Positions 1 through 17,533 are shown, counted from the first letter of the stretch. The stretch is 64,000 nt of DNA from Termitomyces sp. T153 (GCA_018296165.2 JACKQL020000006.1:1539997-1603996); one strand, 5' to 3'. Notes: a model not told the origin generated them from the sequence alone. Numbers and translations: made by a program.

Positions 1-5999
<5,999 letters not shown>

Positions 6000-6891
6000 A
6001 ACGGTTGAGCTCCAAGATCTACGGGCGTTTGGCCCGCCTCAAACTTTTCGTTCAGATCGCGCGTGAGTCAAATTGTTAATCATTGAATCATTGACAAATT
6101 ATTAAGGGTCCGGGAATATGGATAAAGCAAGAGCTTCATTTGAGAAAATTTTGCTGACAAAGCTGCGATCATCGTACTTATCGTCAAACCTCCACTGAAG
6201 TACAAGGAGTCAACGTTTCAACATGCGCCTTACGAAAGATGTCTCTGCAGACAGTTGAGGGATTCGACGCCATTTCTCCCTACGGCTCACACACCTGAAT
6301 TTTGCGTTTCTACAAATACCTCCAAAGCGGAGAAGCGGGGAAAGGGTCCGATGTATGTATTCCTTACCACAGCCTTAGTTCCATGGATCAGACGTTGCTC
6401 CTGTCCAAGTGTTACGTACTCCCTCTATTTCATATTCAAAGACCATTAGGGAAACAGGTTCAAATTCCCCCGGCTGAGCTGTCTCGTATTTAGGTCGACG
6501 TATATTTTACCCTTATCTTTAATGAGTTGAACTTGCAGCATTTTGTCAAGTTGGCACTTCGTTTCTCCAGTGGACAGTTATGCGGAAGCGATTGTGGTCC
6601 AGACTTTGTCTGGAACAGTTAAAAATGGTTGGAGACAAATAAGACCCAAACAGCTTGAGATTCTTGTCGTTCCCGTACGAGTCGTTTGAAATCTAGATTT
6701 CTATAGTAGCCACCATCTCATGAACCTTTCCGCCGATTGATTACAGTACCTTCATAGCAACTCGCGACCAGCCCCCTGAGAATACATGCAAATACGTAAA
6801 TTTAGAGAGGTGAGCTCTGATCCAAGTCTATTGAAAAGTCATTCCATCCAAAGTAGACAGTAAGGATATATGACCAGGGTCGTCCTTGAGA
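6000..6891. other. Intergenic region between ABCC gene and malic enzyme 3' end
   Basis: This is the upstream region of the ABCC gene on its left edge and the 3' flank of the malic enzyme gene on its right edge. No open frame with family resemblance, repeat or RNA gene was recognised. CpG content is ordinary. Confidence 0.6.
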
Positions 6892-9074
6892 CTAAGGATT
6901 CCACATCTTACTGCTTACGAACTCGAAGAGTTCAGCATCGCTCATGGAACGTAAGTTGGTCGAACGGTCGACACCCTAGCACAGCATCAGCGAGATCAAG
7001 GTAAAAAATGTAAGGTGAGGAGACTTACCTCTTTCTGAGCAGCACGGATGACTTGCGTCGCAATTTGAGCGCTGATTTCGCGAACTAGACGGAAGTCAGC
7101 GTCAACTCCGGGTTCATCTTAAATCACAAAGAGAAACGTACTACGCTCAATCCGGGGGTACAGAAGGCCGATAGAGCGCTCCTCTTCAGTTAAGGAGCCG
7201 GCAAGTCCGAGAGAGGAAGCCTCGACCATGCTATCAGTAAGAGAGGTCACACGTGAAAGGATGGCGCCCAGGCCCATACCTGAGGAGTGAAGATCAATGG
7301 CCACGGTGGGAAGAGGTGACAAGTGTGCTACATACCGGGGAAGATGTACATATTGTTGCCTTGTCCAGGGTACAAGGTCCTATCGTCGTATTCGATTGCA
7401 GGGAAGGGCGAGCCGGAAGCGAAGAGAACTTGGCCGCTGGTGTGGTCGACTGCATCTTGGAAGGAACATTCGGACAAGCAAACAGGATTGGAAAGGGGAA
7501 AGATGATAGGACGCTGGTTGAGGACTGCCATGGCTTGGATGACATCCGGGGTGAAGGCGTTCTGAGAAAACAAAGTCAGAAAAATAGAAACCGGATGACT
7601 TGATCTTACTGAGATGGTCGAGAGGCCCAGTAAAGCAGTTGGTTTAACATACTCAATAATGTCAAGAATTCCAGTAAGAGGAGGTCCATTGTAGTCCTTA
7701 CGGGCGAAGACTGCAAATTTGATGATCAATGATCCTTTAAAGGACAGACAAGGGAGACCTTACACTTCTTATGTTCTGCCATAGGGCCGCGAGCATCGAA
7801 GACAAGACCTTGGGAGTCAATAAACCAGATCCGTTCTCGAGCTTGATATTGAGAGAGGCCATTGAGAGTGAAGAAGCTCATCAATTGCATTGCTACACCA
7901 GTACCCGCAGAGCCTGCACCAAAGAACAGGATACGGTGGTCGGTGATGGGACGCCCTGAAGCTGCGGAGGACAACCTTGCAGCATTGATGAGGCCAGAAA
8001 GAACGACCGCACCAGTTCCTTGGATATCGTCATTGAAAACAGGGTACTTGTTCCTGTATCTTTCGAGGTACAGGAAAGCATTATCCGTGGAGAAATCCTA
8101 GACATAGTATCAACAACCCATCCCCACTTTCTTACAGCTGTCAACATACCTCAAATTGTACAAGTAGCTTGGGAAACGCCACAGACATCTCATGCATAAA
8201 CTCATCCATGAATTCTGTCATTGCTGGGCCCGTGATCCTCTTCTGGCGAAGCCCAAGGTAAAGTGGATCGTCCAAACACTTCTGATTGTTGGTACCAAGG
8301 TCAAGGCAAATGGGGATCGTCGACGCGGGTCTGATTCTAAATAAATAGAAGTCTCAAACGATGTGGAAAATCGTCGAATGGGAGAGACAAATCTGACCCC
8401 GCACCGGCAATATACAGAGAAAGTTTGCCAATTGAGATAGGCATCCCGTTGATCCCAAGGTCTCCCAATCCCAGTATGCGCGAGCCTGGATTTGGCAGCC
8501 CACGATAAGTTGACACCACAGCAAGGGATCTTTGATGGATATCACCAACCGTCCGTAACAACACTAATTCTAGCCTTGTCAATCTTTGTCCAACTTCTGA
8601 TAACTGCTCAATTCATTAGACATGAAATATGGGGTGTCTCAAAAAGGGTTTACCTTCCCGAATATTTCCCTTATCTTTGATAGAGATGAACTACGAAAAC
8701 CAGTCTGTCAAGTGTAGAATAAGTGACCAGGGAGTACCCACCAGACCCTCCGGTCGTCGATAGATATGTGAATATTGCAGGCAAGCATCACCAACGGTTG
8801 GGGTGTAGATGAGGGATGTAAACTCAGACATGTACTGGAGGCACAACTTGTAAAACATTGAAGAGTTCTGCTCCTTCAGCATAGATAGGTAGATATATTT
8901 CTCAATGTTCTTATCCTTCGATCGTAGCTGGTTGAGGCAGCGGAGAGCATGAATGTCCTCGTCAAACGCGGGCGGGATTAAGCCAGGTTTGGGCTTAGGC
9001 TCAGCTGTGGGATGGTTGTATGTGAGACATATACTAGAACGGTGAACATGATTATACGGACGTTGGATAGCCAT
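6892..9074 (-). CDS. Malic enzyme (malate dehydrogenase, oxaloacetate-decarboxylating)
   Basis: Oxidatively decarboxylates malate to pyruvate with NAD(P)H formation. About ten introns must be removed. The spliced protein runs through YTPTVG (catalytic Tyr), SRILGLGDLG (malate-binding Arg), GKLSLYIAGAG (catalytic Lys), QFEDF and NDDIQGT (metal-binding Glu/Asp/Asp), a Rossmann motif FFGAGSAGTGVA, then NAFTPDVIQAM and SNPVCLSECSF, ending MWNP-stop at 6892. All these residues are present. The start is uncertain: 9074 gives MAIQRPYNHV, with in-frame Met codons also near 9126 and 9191. Whichever is used, the usual N-terminal segment (NKGTAFT-like) before GLIPP is missing, so the protein is short at its N terminus. 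No mitochondrial presequence is obvious, which may mean a cytosolic form or an unseen upstream exon. Confidence 0.9.
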
Positions 9075-9918
9075 CTTAAGTCTTTGAACACCATTAGACC
9101 AGTACGGTGTGAGAATTATTGTCATAGCTGGCAAGATGTGTAGCGGGAGGCTAAGAGAGAGAAAGGTGAAGGATATAAATTCAGCAGTCACTGTTCAGCC
9201 ATGTTATTGGTTTATATAGGAAATGGACCATAGCGATGCATGTTTGGTTTTTTTCTGGTGCCAATTCATTTCGGCTGCTAAAATGACTTAAGGATCGAGG
9301 CTTGTCGAGCGTTGCCCTGGAGTTGTCTGGAACCCTAATTATAAGTACGAGCCGATGTAACGGTGTTCAGTTCCCCGAATTTGTTGACATGGAAAGGGTA
9401 GCCACTTGCTGTGGCAAGAAACGTTGGTGATAGAAGTTGGTGTAAGAGCTTGAGATTGGCTAGGGCTAGTGAGCATATATCATGATGCATGATCGTCTCC
9501 AAGGGGATAACAGTCTCAGTGTTTCGAGTTTGGGGCAAGCATCTACATCTGCCAAAGATCTCGTTCACATGATGGTTGTCCTGGATAATCACCGCTTCCG
9601 ATCATCACGTGTTAGGAAATGTTTCTGATTTCCCATCTTGGGAGTCTTTGCACGACATGCTCGCTCTGAGGCTGTAAGTCACTTGTCATTCCTGCTCACG
9701 CAAAGACCTGGTACTCATTACATTGACTTTTCTTTTTCTATATGTTTGTTCTAGGTAGATCAATGTTAGTTGCTCTGGTCTTGCATAACATGCTCTTTTC
9801 TTTTTCTATGTTCATTCTAGGTCCAGGTTCAGCAGGTTATGGGCCCTGTGACATCTGACCTTCAGGAAAGGAGTGATTCACTCAATATGTTTGTTGGCAT
9901 GTGCTCACTGCCTCCAAA
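9075..9918. promoter_or_regulatory. Malic enzyme upstream region with TATA-like box
   Basis: On the minus strand CCTATATAAA (9211-9220) is followed by CCAAT, about 140 nt upstream of the favoured start at 9074. CpG content is normal up to about 9.70 kb and collapses after it, so the edge of the repeat island lies here. No gene was recognised in 9200-9918. Confidence 0.45.
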
Positions 9919-10121
9919 CACTGCAGGCACCAGAAGCTGTTTCCCTTGGAAAAAGAACAAAAGAAATATGTTATACCATTCCTAATGCACATATTTCAGG
10001 GGGGAAAAGGCATTAGACAATGGAACATGACTTTTTCCAAGACAAAAAGCTGACAGAGGAATGGCATAACATGTTTCTTTTTCCCTTTTTCCAAAGGAAA
10101 CAAATTCCGGTGCCCACAGTG
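9919..10121 (+). mobile_element. 203-bp CACTG-ended MITE, copy A1
   Basis: The ends are CACTGCAGGCACC and GGTGCCCACAGTG, an imperfect 13-bp terminal inverted repeat. The element is flanked by the 3-bp target duplication AAA (9916-9918 and 10122-10124). A second 203-bp copy lies inverted at 18032-18234 with its own perfect duplication. CACT termini with 3-bp duplications are the hallmark of the CACTA superfamily. There is no coding capacity. Confidence 0.85.
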
Positions 10122-10222
10122 AAACTGTCTTTACCTTGATGTGATTGCAACCACTGTGATCAAATTTTGTCTCCATCTCTATCCAGAAGGAGTCAAAAAA
10201 TAAAATATACTATTTTTAGTTA

Positions 10223-10426
10223 CACTGCTGGCACTGGAACATGTTTCCACTAAAAAAAATGGAAAAAGAAACCTGTCATACTATTTCTTCAACATATTTT
10301 TCCTTTGGAAAAAAGCTTTTTCCATTGTTTAGAGTGTTTCTCCAGTAGAAATATGCTGTTTGGAAATGGCATAACAGGTTTTTTTTTCAGTATTTCCTCA
10401 GGAAAAACTATTGGCTGCCAGCAGTC
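10223..10426 (+). mobile_element. About 204-bp CACTG-ended MITE, copy B1
   Basis: It starts CACTGCTGGCACTGG and ends GGCTGCCAGCAGTC, with flanks TTA/TCA that fit a decayed 3-bp duplication. It is related to copies at 17936-18321 and 31882-32089. The interior is purine/pyrimidine-rich and non-coding. Confidence 0.65.
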
Positions 10427-10460
10427 TCAGTGCATTGTGTTAATAGTATAATGAGACTCT

Positions 10461-11016
10461 TGTAAGGGCGACCTCTGGAGGCTGTGGCTCAGTCACACAA
10501 CTGGCAGAGGGAGATCCAAAGTTTATTCAGTATCTACAAGAAGTTCTAGAGTTCTAGCTACTCACCTGGCAGAGGGAGATCCAAAGAGAACAAGTCTAAG
10601 GATCCCCAATGCCAGTGTTTGGAAAATTTACTCTAGAGCTTCTGAAAACAACACCCAACAACAACCAAATCTGGAGTCTGATCAAAAGTGGAAATCCATT
10701 GTAAATGGCCTTGATCTCCGGACTCTCTGCACACAACTACATACCAATATAACCAGAAGATAGCCCTTGGTTAGAAGTACCTGTGGTCTGAAGATGGGAG
10801 GCCTACAATGAGTGGTAGGCCCAGAATACATGAAACAATCCAGGGGTCTGGTAAGAGGCCATGTGGAAGGAGTGATGCTTGTTGGAATTATGGACAGAGA
10901 ACCAGTGCAGCCTGATGGTTAAAACTGGAGCCAGCAGATAGGGAAGTGAAAGGAGAATAAAGGAAAACCATAAGGAGGGAGAACAGAGCAAAGGGGGACT
11001 GGGACATCCCCTGACA
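10461..11016 (-). mobile_element. Solo LTR of a Ty3/gypsy element
   Basis: 556 bp, beginning TGTAAGGG and ending CCCCTGACA. It is the reverse complement of the 556-bp LTR at 52803-53358. It is flanked by a perfect 5-bp target duplication ACTCT (10456-10460 and 11017-11021), so it is a genuine insertion reduced to one LTR by recombination. It landed in the copia remnant, just inside that element's TGTTAATAGTATAATGAG end. Confidence 0.92.
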
Positions 11017-11198
11017 ACTCTGCCTTAAAGGCTTTTAGAGCTTGTAGGCAAGTTTCTACTAGTCTATCAGGGAGAAAGAAGGTGCATCTATGTGATAATT
11101 CTCTATTGTGGAATTTCATTGTGTATACTGCACTCCCAGCAGATTTTACATGAGCTGGTCCCCATAGATCTATGTTTGTATATCTCAGGACAGTCTTT

Positions 11199-12930
11199 TC
11201 AGGTACATTTCTTTATGTTTGTGACTATGCAATCTTTGCACTGACCAATTGTATCTATAGTGGTGATTTCTAGCCTGTTGACAAGCTTTGCTGCCTCATT
11301 TATATGTGAAATGCCAAAGTGGGAAAAGCATTGGTGCCATGTTCTGATGTCTACAGGGCTCTGCAATGATTGTGCTGTCAATGCCACTGGCATAGGTATA
11401 GTGAATGACTCCAAGACTAGGTATATTCCATTTTTGAGCTTGCTAGTAAAGCCTTCTGTTTTGTCAAAGAAGAATCACACTTTCTGACTGCTAAAAATGG
11501 AGTGAAACCCTGCAAGATTCATCTTGCTAATTGAGATCAGATTGGCAGTAACATCAGGTGCATGGAGTACATCTCTAAACACCAAGGTCTGCTCCTTCCC
11601 TTCATGGATCACACATATGACAACATTTCCCATGCCCAGGATTGTGAAGCTGGCACCTTCCTTTGACAACTGGCCAATCAGTTTTGCAATGGGTTTGTAG
11701 TCAACCAATACCTCACAATTCTTGAAGAAGTGTGTAGTGCAGCCCAAGTCTGCAAATGAGCATGATTTATTAGACTATATGCAGCAAGTACTATGTGTTT
11801 GAAAACAGATGCATTGTCCTGGTACAGTGATTCTGGAATTTTAACAGTAGAAGCAGAGAGGGTGAAGTGCCTGCTAGGCAAAACTATTTCACTAGGTGTC
11901 AACAATGTGAAATTTGCACTAAGGAACAAGATGGTATATTTCCCCTTCCACCATGAAGGGTACTGATCCTGTTTACCTCCACCCTCTTAGAAACAGTCCA
12001 CATTCATGTGTCCCATCTTCCTACAATTTGAGTACTCCTTGTCAGTGTTTGGTTTGCTCCTAGTCATGTTCATGTTGTTGACCTGGGCTTAGAGAGCATG
12101 GATTGTAGCTTTGAGGGCCTTTACAGTGTCAACTGTGATCATGATACTTGCACTTGAGGCACTCAATCTAGACCTATTTGCAATACATTTGTTATAGGTA
12201 GTCAAGGTCTGTATGACCTTAACAAGTTCTGTCTCATGATGCATGGTTGACACAATTGGGTCCCAGGATTTGGAGAAGGAGTCAAGCAGCTTGACAATAA
12301 ATCTGTTATCCATTATCTTGGCTCCTGCATCATTCACAGCTTTCTCTCAATGTGGCCTCCTTCTCTTGCAACTTTGCTCCTATTGACATATTTGCAATCT
12401 GCTAATTCCTTCTCATGCATATTGCACATTCTTTGACTTTTTGCTCCATACTGTTTATCTAGGAATATCTATGTGGCATGGGAGGTTCTGTAGAGGTTAA
12501 CACCTGATCCCATGATGTCCATCAGGTTGATCAAGATCAAGGACAGGGCAATGCTCTCACAGAGCTTGTATCTGAGTTTGTTTGGAGTTTGCAAGTGCAC
12601 AGGAGTGGGATGTACAGGGAGGGAAAGAGTACTAGGGCATGATGATGATGGTAGTGGAGTTTTAGTTAGGCCTTTATTGTTTTTTTTTTCTTGCTTGCTT
12701 CTAATGGATTGAGGAACTATGATTCTGTTTTCCTAATAATTAAGCAATCCACAGGGTTTCCCATGCACAAGCATACTGATCTTCCAGCTAGTGTAATTCC
12801 TATGACTGTTACATTTTTGATCTTCAGAAAGCAAGAATAGTAGGAGCATTGAGCTAGTGCCTGACATAGTGGAAGAATTTTATTCTTGTTGTGAGTCATA
12901 GGGGGTTTTGTGGTTGTAATTCTTTTGTTA
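11199..12930 (-). pseudogene. Ty1/copia gag-pol remnant (gag, CCHC, protease region, GAG-pre-integrase)
   Basis: Read right to left, broken frames give a gag N-terminus (NYTSWKISML, about 12790), a UBN2-type gag segment (12337-12089), a CCHC knuckle whose first Cys now reads Tyr (SNCRKMGHMNVDC, about 12030), a protease-like region, VLHAPDVTANLISIS (about 11560), and the pre-integrase motif WHQCFSHFGISHI with a CKDC pair (11414-11199). Integrase, RT and RNase H are absent. Stops and frame changes are frequent and CpG is almost absent. The copy is truncated at its 3' side close to the solo LTR. Confidence 0.8.
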
Positions 12931-12954
12931 ACCAAGGGAACAGGGCCTTAGCCT

Positions 12955-13240
12955 GTTAATAGTATAATGAGACTAAGCTCAGACAACCACTATAGTGGTA
13001 AACAACTGTATTAGATAGCTTTCTGTTAACAATATAATGAGACTAAACTGGTAGTGTAATTAGTAAATGAGTGAGGGTTAAAGAATGGTAACTATACACA
13101 CCTCAGATGACCACTATAGTAGTAAATGACTGAGGTATGAGACTACAAATAGGCAATAGAAAATTGAGAGATTAAGTAGTTATAAAAATATATAAGGAAG
13201 TGTGATTGAGGTAAGTAAGTGGTGTAGAATCTATCCTCAA
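12955..13240. repeat. Copia-associated LTR-like repeats
   Basis: The motif TGTTAATAGTATAATGAGACT occurs at about 12955, again (one variant) at about 13024, and at about 10438 on the other side of the copia remnant. It probably marks the LTR edges of that element, with a partial duplication on this side. Boundaries could not be fixed. Confidence 0.4.
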
Positions 13241-13727
13241 CACATTGGACTAAATATTATTTGCTGACCAATCTCTCTAAATAAGGGAAAAAGACCATTC
13301 AAAAGTATAATACTATCATGTCCATGGTGTTTTAAAACCTTTTTGAAATGATAAATAGGAAAACATTACTTCAGCATAAGAAAAGCACATACAACAGGCA
13401 AAATGCAGATGTACACAAAGTCCCACATAATCTATGTAGCACTTAGAGGCATGTAGACTCCCCCCCTTGATTTTTAGTACATTATACTTCCATGTGTAGT
13501 TGTGTAATATACATAGCACTATCTGTTACTACTAGGCTTTCTAATTTAACTATATAATACTGTAGTTTTGTAAGCATGATAGACTATAAAGCTCAGTATA
13601 GAGCTAGGTGTTCATATGATTGAACTCCTTATGTATTGCTTATGGTACAGTTTAATCCTCAAATGCATTGAAAAGAATAGAAAGATTTATCCATTTTCTA
13701 TTGCTGTAAAGTCTTTATTTTACAATA
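13241..13727. other. CpG-depleted AT-rich filler, nothing recognised
   Basis: There are no domains, no clear repeat ends and no open frame of note. Confidence 0.5.
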
Positions 13728-13899
13728 GCTCAGAAAATTGTCCCAATGTTTTATATTTTTTGAAAGGTGACATTGGTATGAAGGATTGGAAGTACATAAA
13801 ATCCTGGTTGAATCATGTAAAATTGCATTTACACTTATGTAATTTGAATCAAAACTGACAGAGTAATGGCCATTTTGAAACATTCACTCATTGGGACAG
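13728..13899 (+). repeat. Inverted-end repeat T, copy T1
   Basis: It begins GCTCAGAAAATTGTCCCAATG and ends near CATTGGGACAG. It is homologous to 17534-17738 and 33912-34117, which are in the opposite orientation. T1 and T2 bracket the Tc1 transposase pseudogene. Confidence 0.6.
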
Positions 13900-14422
13900 A
13901 AATAAAGAGTAAGCTGCATGCAGAAATATCAACAGAGTCATGTGACCATGCTTGGTTATATTTGGGAGTGGTTCAAGTTGGTTGAACCACATCTTGACCT
14001 TCAACCACCATCATGAAAGCTACTTCTCTTGCACAATGCTCTACTGTTGCTTCTCTCCTTGCTCAAGAGTATTCTCTGCATTAAATTCAGGCTAAAACTG
14101 GTTTAGGGAAGTCTACTATTGGGAGGATTGGTAGAGAGTTGGAGGTGGACAAGGAAAACCATCCTAGAGGCCATCTGTGAGAGGAACACTTGCCAGTCCA
14201 AGTGCTCAACCAACTGGCCCAAAAGGGCACAATGTCCAAGCTGTTGGATATGCTGACTGGCTCTATATATAGTGAAGTGGTCCTCTTACATCAGCCCCTT
14301 TTTCTAGAGGTGGACAACCCAGCTACCTTCAGTGGGGGGGTCACACATCTGTTAAAATGGAAGCTGGACTAGAGGAAAGACTACACTATGTAATATAGTT
14401 ACCCCCCAGGCATTGCCTATAA

Positions 14423-15318
14423 CACTTCAGGAAATGTAGCATGTTTCCTGAGAAAAAGGTGTTAGAAATATGTTTTTCAATTTCTGACACCTTTTTCTGA
14501 AGAAACATGCTAAATTTTGTGTCAGAAAATTTCAGTAAATATATCAAATATTCTCTTAATTTTTTTTTTGTAGAATAATAAATTTTTCTGTGTTTTATTT
14601 GAAGAAAAAATAATGAAAATATTTAAAATGTTCTTGGTGATTTTCTTGAGAGACACATGATATGTTTCAGCACATGTTTCTCAAAAAATCTTTGTCCTGT
14701 TCTTAGTGTTGTATCTTGAGAAACACTCTGTATTCTTCTTGAGAAACATGTGTCAGCATAACTTATAATACTTCTTGAGAAACATGCAATAAAGAATGTT
14801 ATAATATTTTATAGAAACAATCTATAGAAACATGTGTCACATCACTCAGTACTATGTATTAAGTGTCTTTATAAGCAAATTGATGGTTGCATGCTGAGCA
14901 ATGCAACATGTGTTTCTATAGATTGTTTCTATAAAATATTATAACATTCTTTATTGCATGTTTCTCAAGAAGTATTGTAAGTTATGCTGACACATGTTTC
15001 TCAAGAAGAATACAGTGTTTCTCAAGATACAACACTAAGAACAAGACAAAGGTTTTTTGAGAAACACATGCTGAAACATATCATGTGTTTCTCAAGAAAA
15101 TCACCAAGAACATTTTAAATATTTTGATTATTTTTTCTTCAGATAAAACACAGAAAAATTTATCATTCTACAAAAAAAACATTAAGAGAATATTTGATAT
15201 ATTTATTGAAATTTCCTGACACAAAATTTAGCATGTTTCTTCAGAAAAAGGTGTCAGAAATTGAAAAACATATTTCTGACACCTTTTTCTCAGGAAACAC
15301 ACTACATTTCCTGAAGTG
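14423..15318. mobile_element. 896-bp CACTT-ended foldback element nested in the TRIM
   Basis: Two arms of about 415 bp (14423-14837 and 14906-15318) are near-perfect inverted repeats around a spacer of about 68 bp. The ends are CACTTCAGG and CCTGAAGTG. A perfect 3-bp duplication TAA flanks it (14420-14422 and 15319-15321). It is non-coding. CACT ends plus 3-bp duplications place it with CACTA-type elements. The arms carry repeated TTTCTCAAGAA and CATGTTTC motifs. Confidence 0.87.
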
Positions 15319-15419
15319 TAAGCCACAATCAAATTTCTCTTTTAATGTACAGTATCAAAGGTACTATCACATGACTAGGCCAGCAACTTCTAATCACATG
15401 ACCCCAAATAAAGTGCATC

Positions 15420-15512
15420 TTAAGAGAATTAAACTGGTGACCTTGTAGCTTGGACATTCTGTGAGAGGAACACTTGCTAATCCAAGCACTCAACCAACTG
15501 GCCCAAAAGAGC
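15420..15512 (-). other. tRNA-like Pol III promoter (A box and B box) across the TRIM LTR junction
   Basis: On the minus strand TGGGCCAGTTGG (15494-15505) fits the A-box consensus at 11 of 12 positions. GTTTAATTC (15426-15434) fits a B box with its CG changed to TA. The A box lies in the LTR and the B box just inside the element. No cloverleaf was drawn, so this is not called a tRNA gene. Confidence 0.4.
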
Positions 15513-16429
15513 ACAATGTCCAAGCTGTTGGACATGCTGACTGGCTCTATATATAGTGAAGTGGTCCTCTTACACCATCCAGCTAAGCTTACTCCATATG
15601 AGAAACAGGCTATTGTTTGACATATCTTAAGTGGGAGACTTGATACAGCTGTTCAGGCCATCAATTTTATCAACAGCATCATTTCCAACCCTGTTGCTCC
15701 TCAGACTGTCTGGAATGTGCTGAAGGAGGAGGGGTATTAGTCTGCCACAAAGAGGAAAGTTTCTATGCTCAAAGCTAGACATTGGCAACTATGACTTAAA
15801 TGGGCTCAAGAGCATCAGAACTAGACTGTGAAGGACTGGAAAAGAGTGTTGTGGACAGATGAGACAAAGATTAACAGGATTGGGTCAGATGGAAAGCAGT
15901 ATGTGTGGAAGCTACAAGGAGAAGGCATTTCAAACTGAACCACTACACCTACTGTAAAACATGGAGAAGGGAATAATCTCATGATATGGCAATGTATGGG
16001 TTGGAATGGGGTAGGAAAGCTGGTAGAGATGGTGGGGACCATGAATGCAGAGCAGTACTGCAAAATTTTGGATGACAAAGCAAAGGAGAGCTTTGAAAAG
16101 TTAGAGATGGAGGAGGGTGCCTGCTACTTTGAACAGGACAATGACCCCAAACACAACTCCAAGAGAGTTAACAAGTAGTTTGAAGACAACAACTTTGATG
16201 TCCTTTGGTGGCCAGCCCAATCCTCTGATCTGAACCCTATTGAATACCTCTGAAAGTACTTCAATGAGCAGCTTAGGCAGTATTTAACACCTCCTCATAG
16301 TGTGCATGGATTGTGGGAGAGGGTTGCAAAGGAGTGGGATGAAATGCCACCAGAGGTATGCCAAAGACTGTGTCACAACCTGCTCCCAGACCTCTGGACC
16401 TCTTCCCAAGCTGCCCCACTTCCTTGGAG

Positions 16430-17400
16430 TCCCACCAACACCCTCTCAACTCACCCTGACATTTGTTCATCTACAGTGCCTGCCCCAGCTAACTCTGACA
16501 CTTCCCTGGCAAACCCCAACAGCCCCCTGGCAAACCCTGACATGTTCCCTGCAGGCCCCATCACTTCCCTTTCTCCTCCCAAACCCCCAAGCCCCTCTGA
16601 CATCTCTTTTGACCCTGGCACACATTGCTGACTTGTCCCCTTGACTTACCTGACCACTTCAGAACTTCCCAACAACTATGGGGTGGTCTGAGTTCTCATC
16701 AGTTTCTATCAGAATATCACTATGGCCTGCCATCTGATCAGAACTGACACTCATCAAACTTGTGTGGCTCTGACAAGCCCTGCTGTTGCACCCTCAGTTC
16801 CTGGAGGAGGTCCAGTAGTCAGTATATAAGCCATAAAACGATATCTGTTACAGTAGTCTTGATATTGCTGATATTCTTCTGTTACAGTCTGTGTTTGTTA
16901 TGTTTCCCAGTTTTGTCTCCATTCTGTCTTGAGTCTTGTGTCTCTTCAATTTATTTTGTTCTTATTTCTGTCTTGCCTCAACTCCATCTCATCTCACCTG
17001 CCTCAGTTTCCTTTCTCATTTCCTGAACTCCTTTCAACTCTAATTCTGTCATGATCTCTGCTCATCTATTTACAACTCATACATTCATAATTAACTCTGG
17101 ACCTCACCCTATGCTTGGCCCTGGAACCCATCAATACTGATAGATTCCCCATCAATCTCCAGCCCTGCTCCCATCACTCATGTAGCCTCCACTTGCCCCA
17201 CATACTCAATACTCACCTTCAGACTTGTATTTGAGTCCTCCTCAAGCCCAACCCTTGTCTGTATCTTGTTTAAAACTTCCCTGGACCACTCCAGACTTGC
17301 TTGGACCACTTTCCCAAACCTCCCCTTGCAAGTATCTGACATTCAGACTACTCCAGAACACTAGGTTATAAGTGCAGAATGTTGTGTCTGCCTAGTAAGG
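16430..17400 (+). repeat. LTR-like repeat, inverted relative of 55140-56225
   Basis: Blocks shared with the reverse complement of 55140-56225 include CCAACTCTGACA-like proline/serine-coding repeats, ATGGCCTGCC, the TATA region CCAGTAGTCAGTATATAAG (about 16811-16829) and CCAGACTTGCTTGGA (about 17292). It is heavily diverged and the ends are not defined. It follows the Tc1 remnant directly. Confidence 0.55.
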
Positions 17401-17533
17401 ACTTGCCCAGTTAAGCTGAGCCCCTATGGTCAGTGGAACCTGACAAACTGACAAAAAGCATGCCTAGAAGAACTCAAACAGTTACCAAGGCAGATGGAGG
17501 ACATACAAAGTATTAAATACCAAAATTAGAAAT

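Larger units (their letters stand above)
14176..15574 (-). mobile_element. TRIM-like miniature LTR retroelement inserted in the Tc1 gene
   Basis: Two 115-bp direct repeats (14176-14290 and 15460-15574) begin TGTGAGAGG and end CCTCTTACA. They differ at about six positions, all transitions. The target duplication CCATC is perfect (14171-14175 and 15575-15579). A CTATATATAG box lies in each LTR. Orientation is taken as minus because a purine tract, AGAAAAAGGGGCTGA, abuts the LTR at 14291-14305 on that strand. Without the foldback element inside it, the internal region is only about 270 bp, with no coding capacity, as in TRIMs. Confidence 0.85.
14013..16400 (+). pseudogene. Tc1/mariner DD34E transposase, split and with stop codons
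   Basis: The N-terminal part (MKATSLAQ..., 14013-14175) has the helix-turn-helix segment KTGLGKSTIGRI. The frame stops at a 1399-bp insertion and resumes at 15580 with AKLTPYEKQA. Downstream lie WTDETKIN (first Asp), FEQDNDPKH (second Asp) and SDLNPIEYL (Glu). By my count 34 residues separate the second Asp from the Glu, so this is DD34E. In-frame stops (for example near 15719, 16176 and 16251) make it inactive. Removing the insertion plus one copy of the CCATC duplication restores the frame exactly. The C-terminal end merges into an LTR-like repeat. Confidence 0.88.

Noticed and set aside
14422..15320. Large palindrome considered as a replication origin or assembly artefact
   Set aside because: The exact TAA duplication and CACTT/AAGTG ends identify it as an inserted foldback element; arms differ at several positions, so it is not a simple inverted assembly error.
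15420..15512. Functional tRNA gene on the minus strand
   Set aside because: Only box motifs are present; stems do not pair convincingly.
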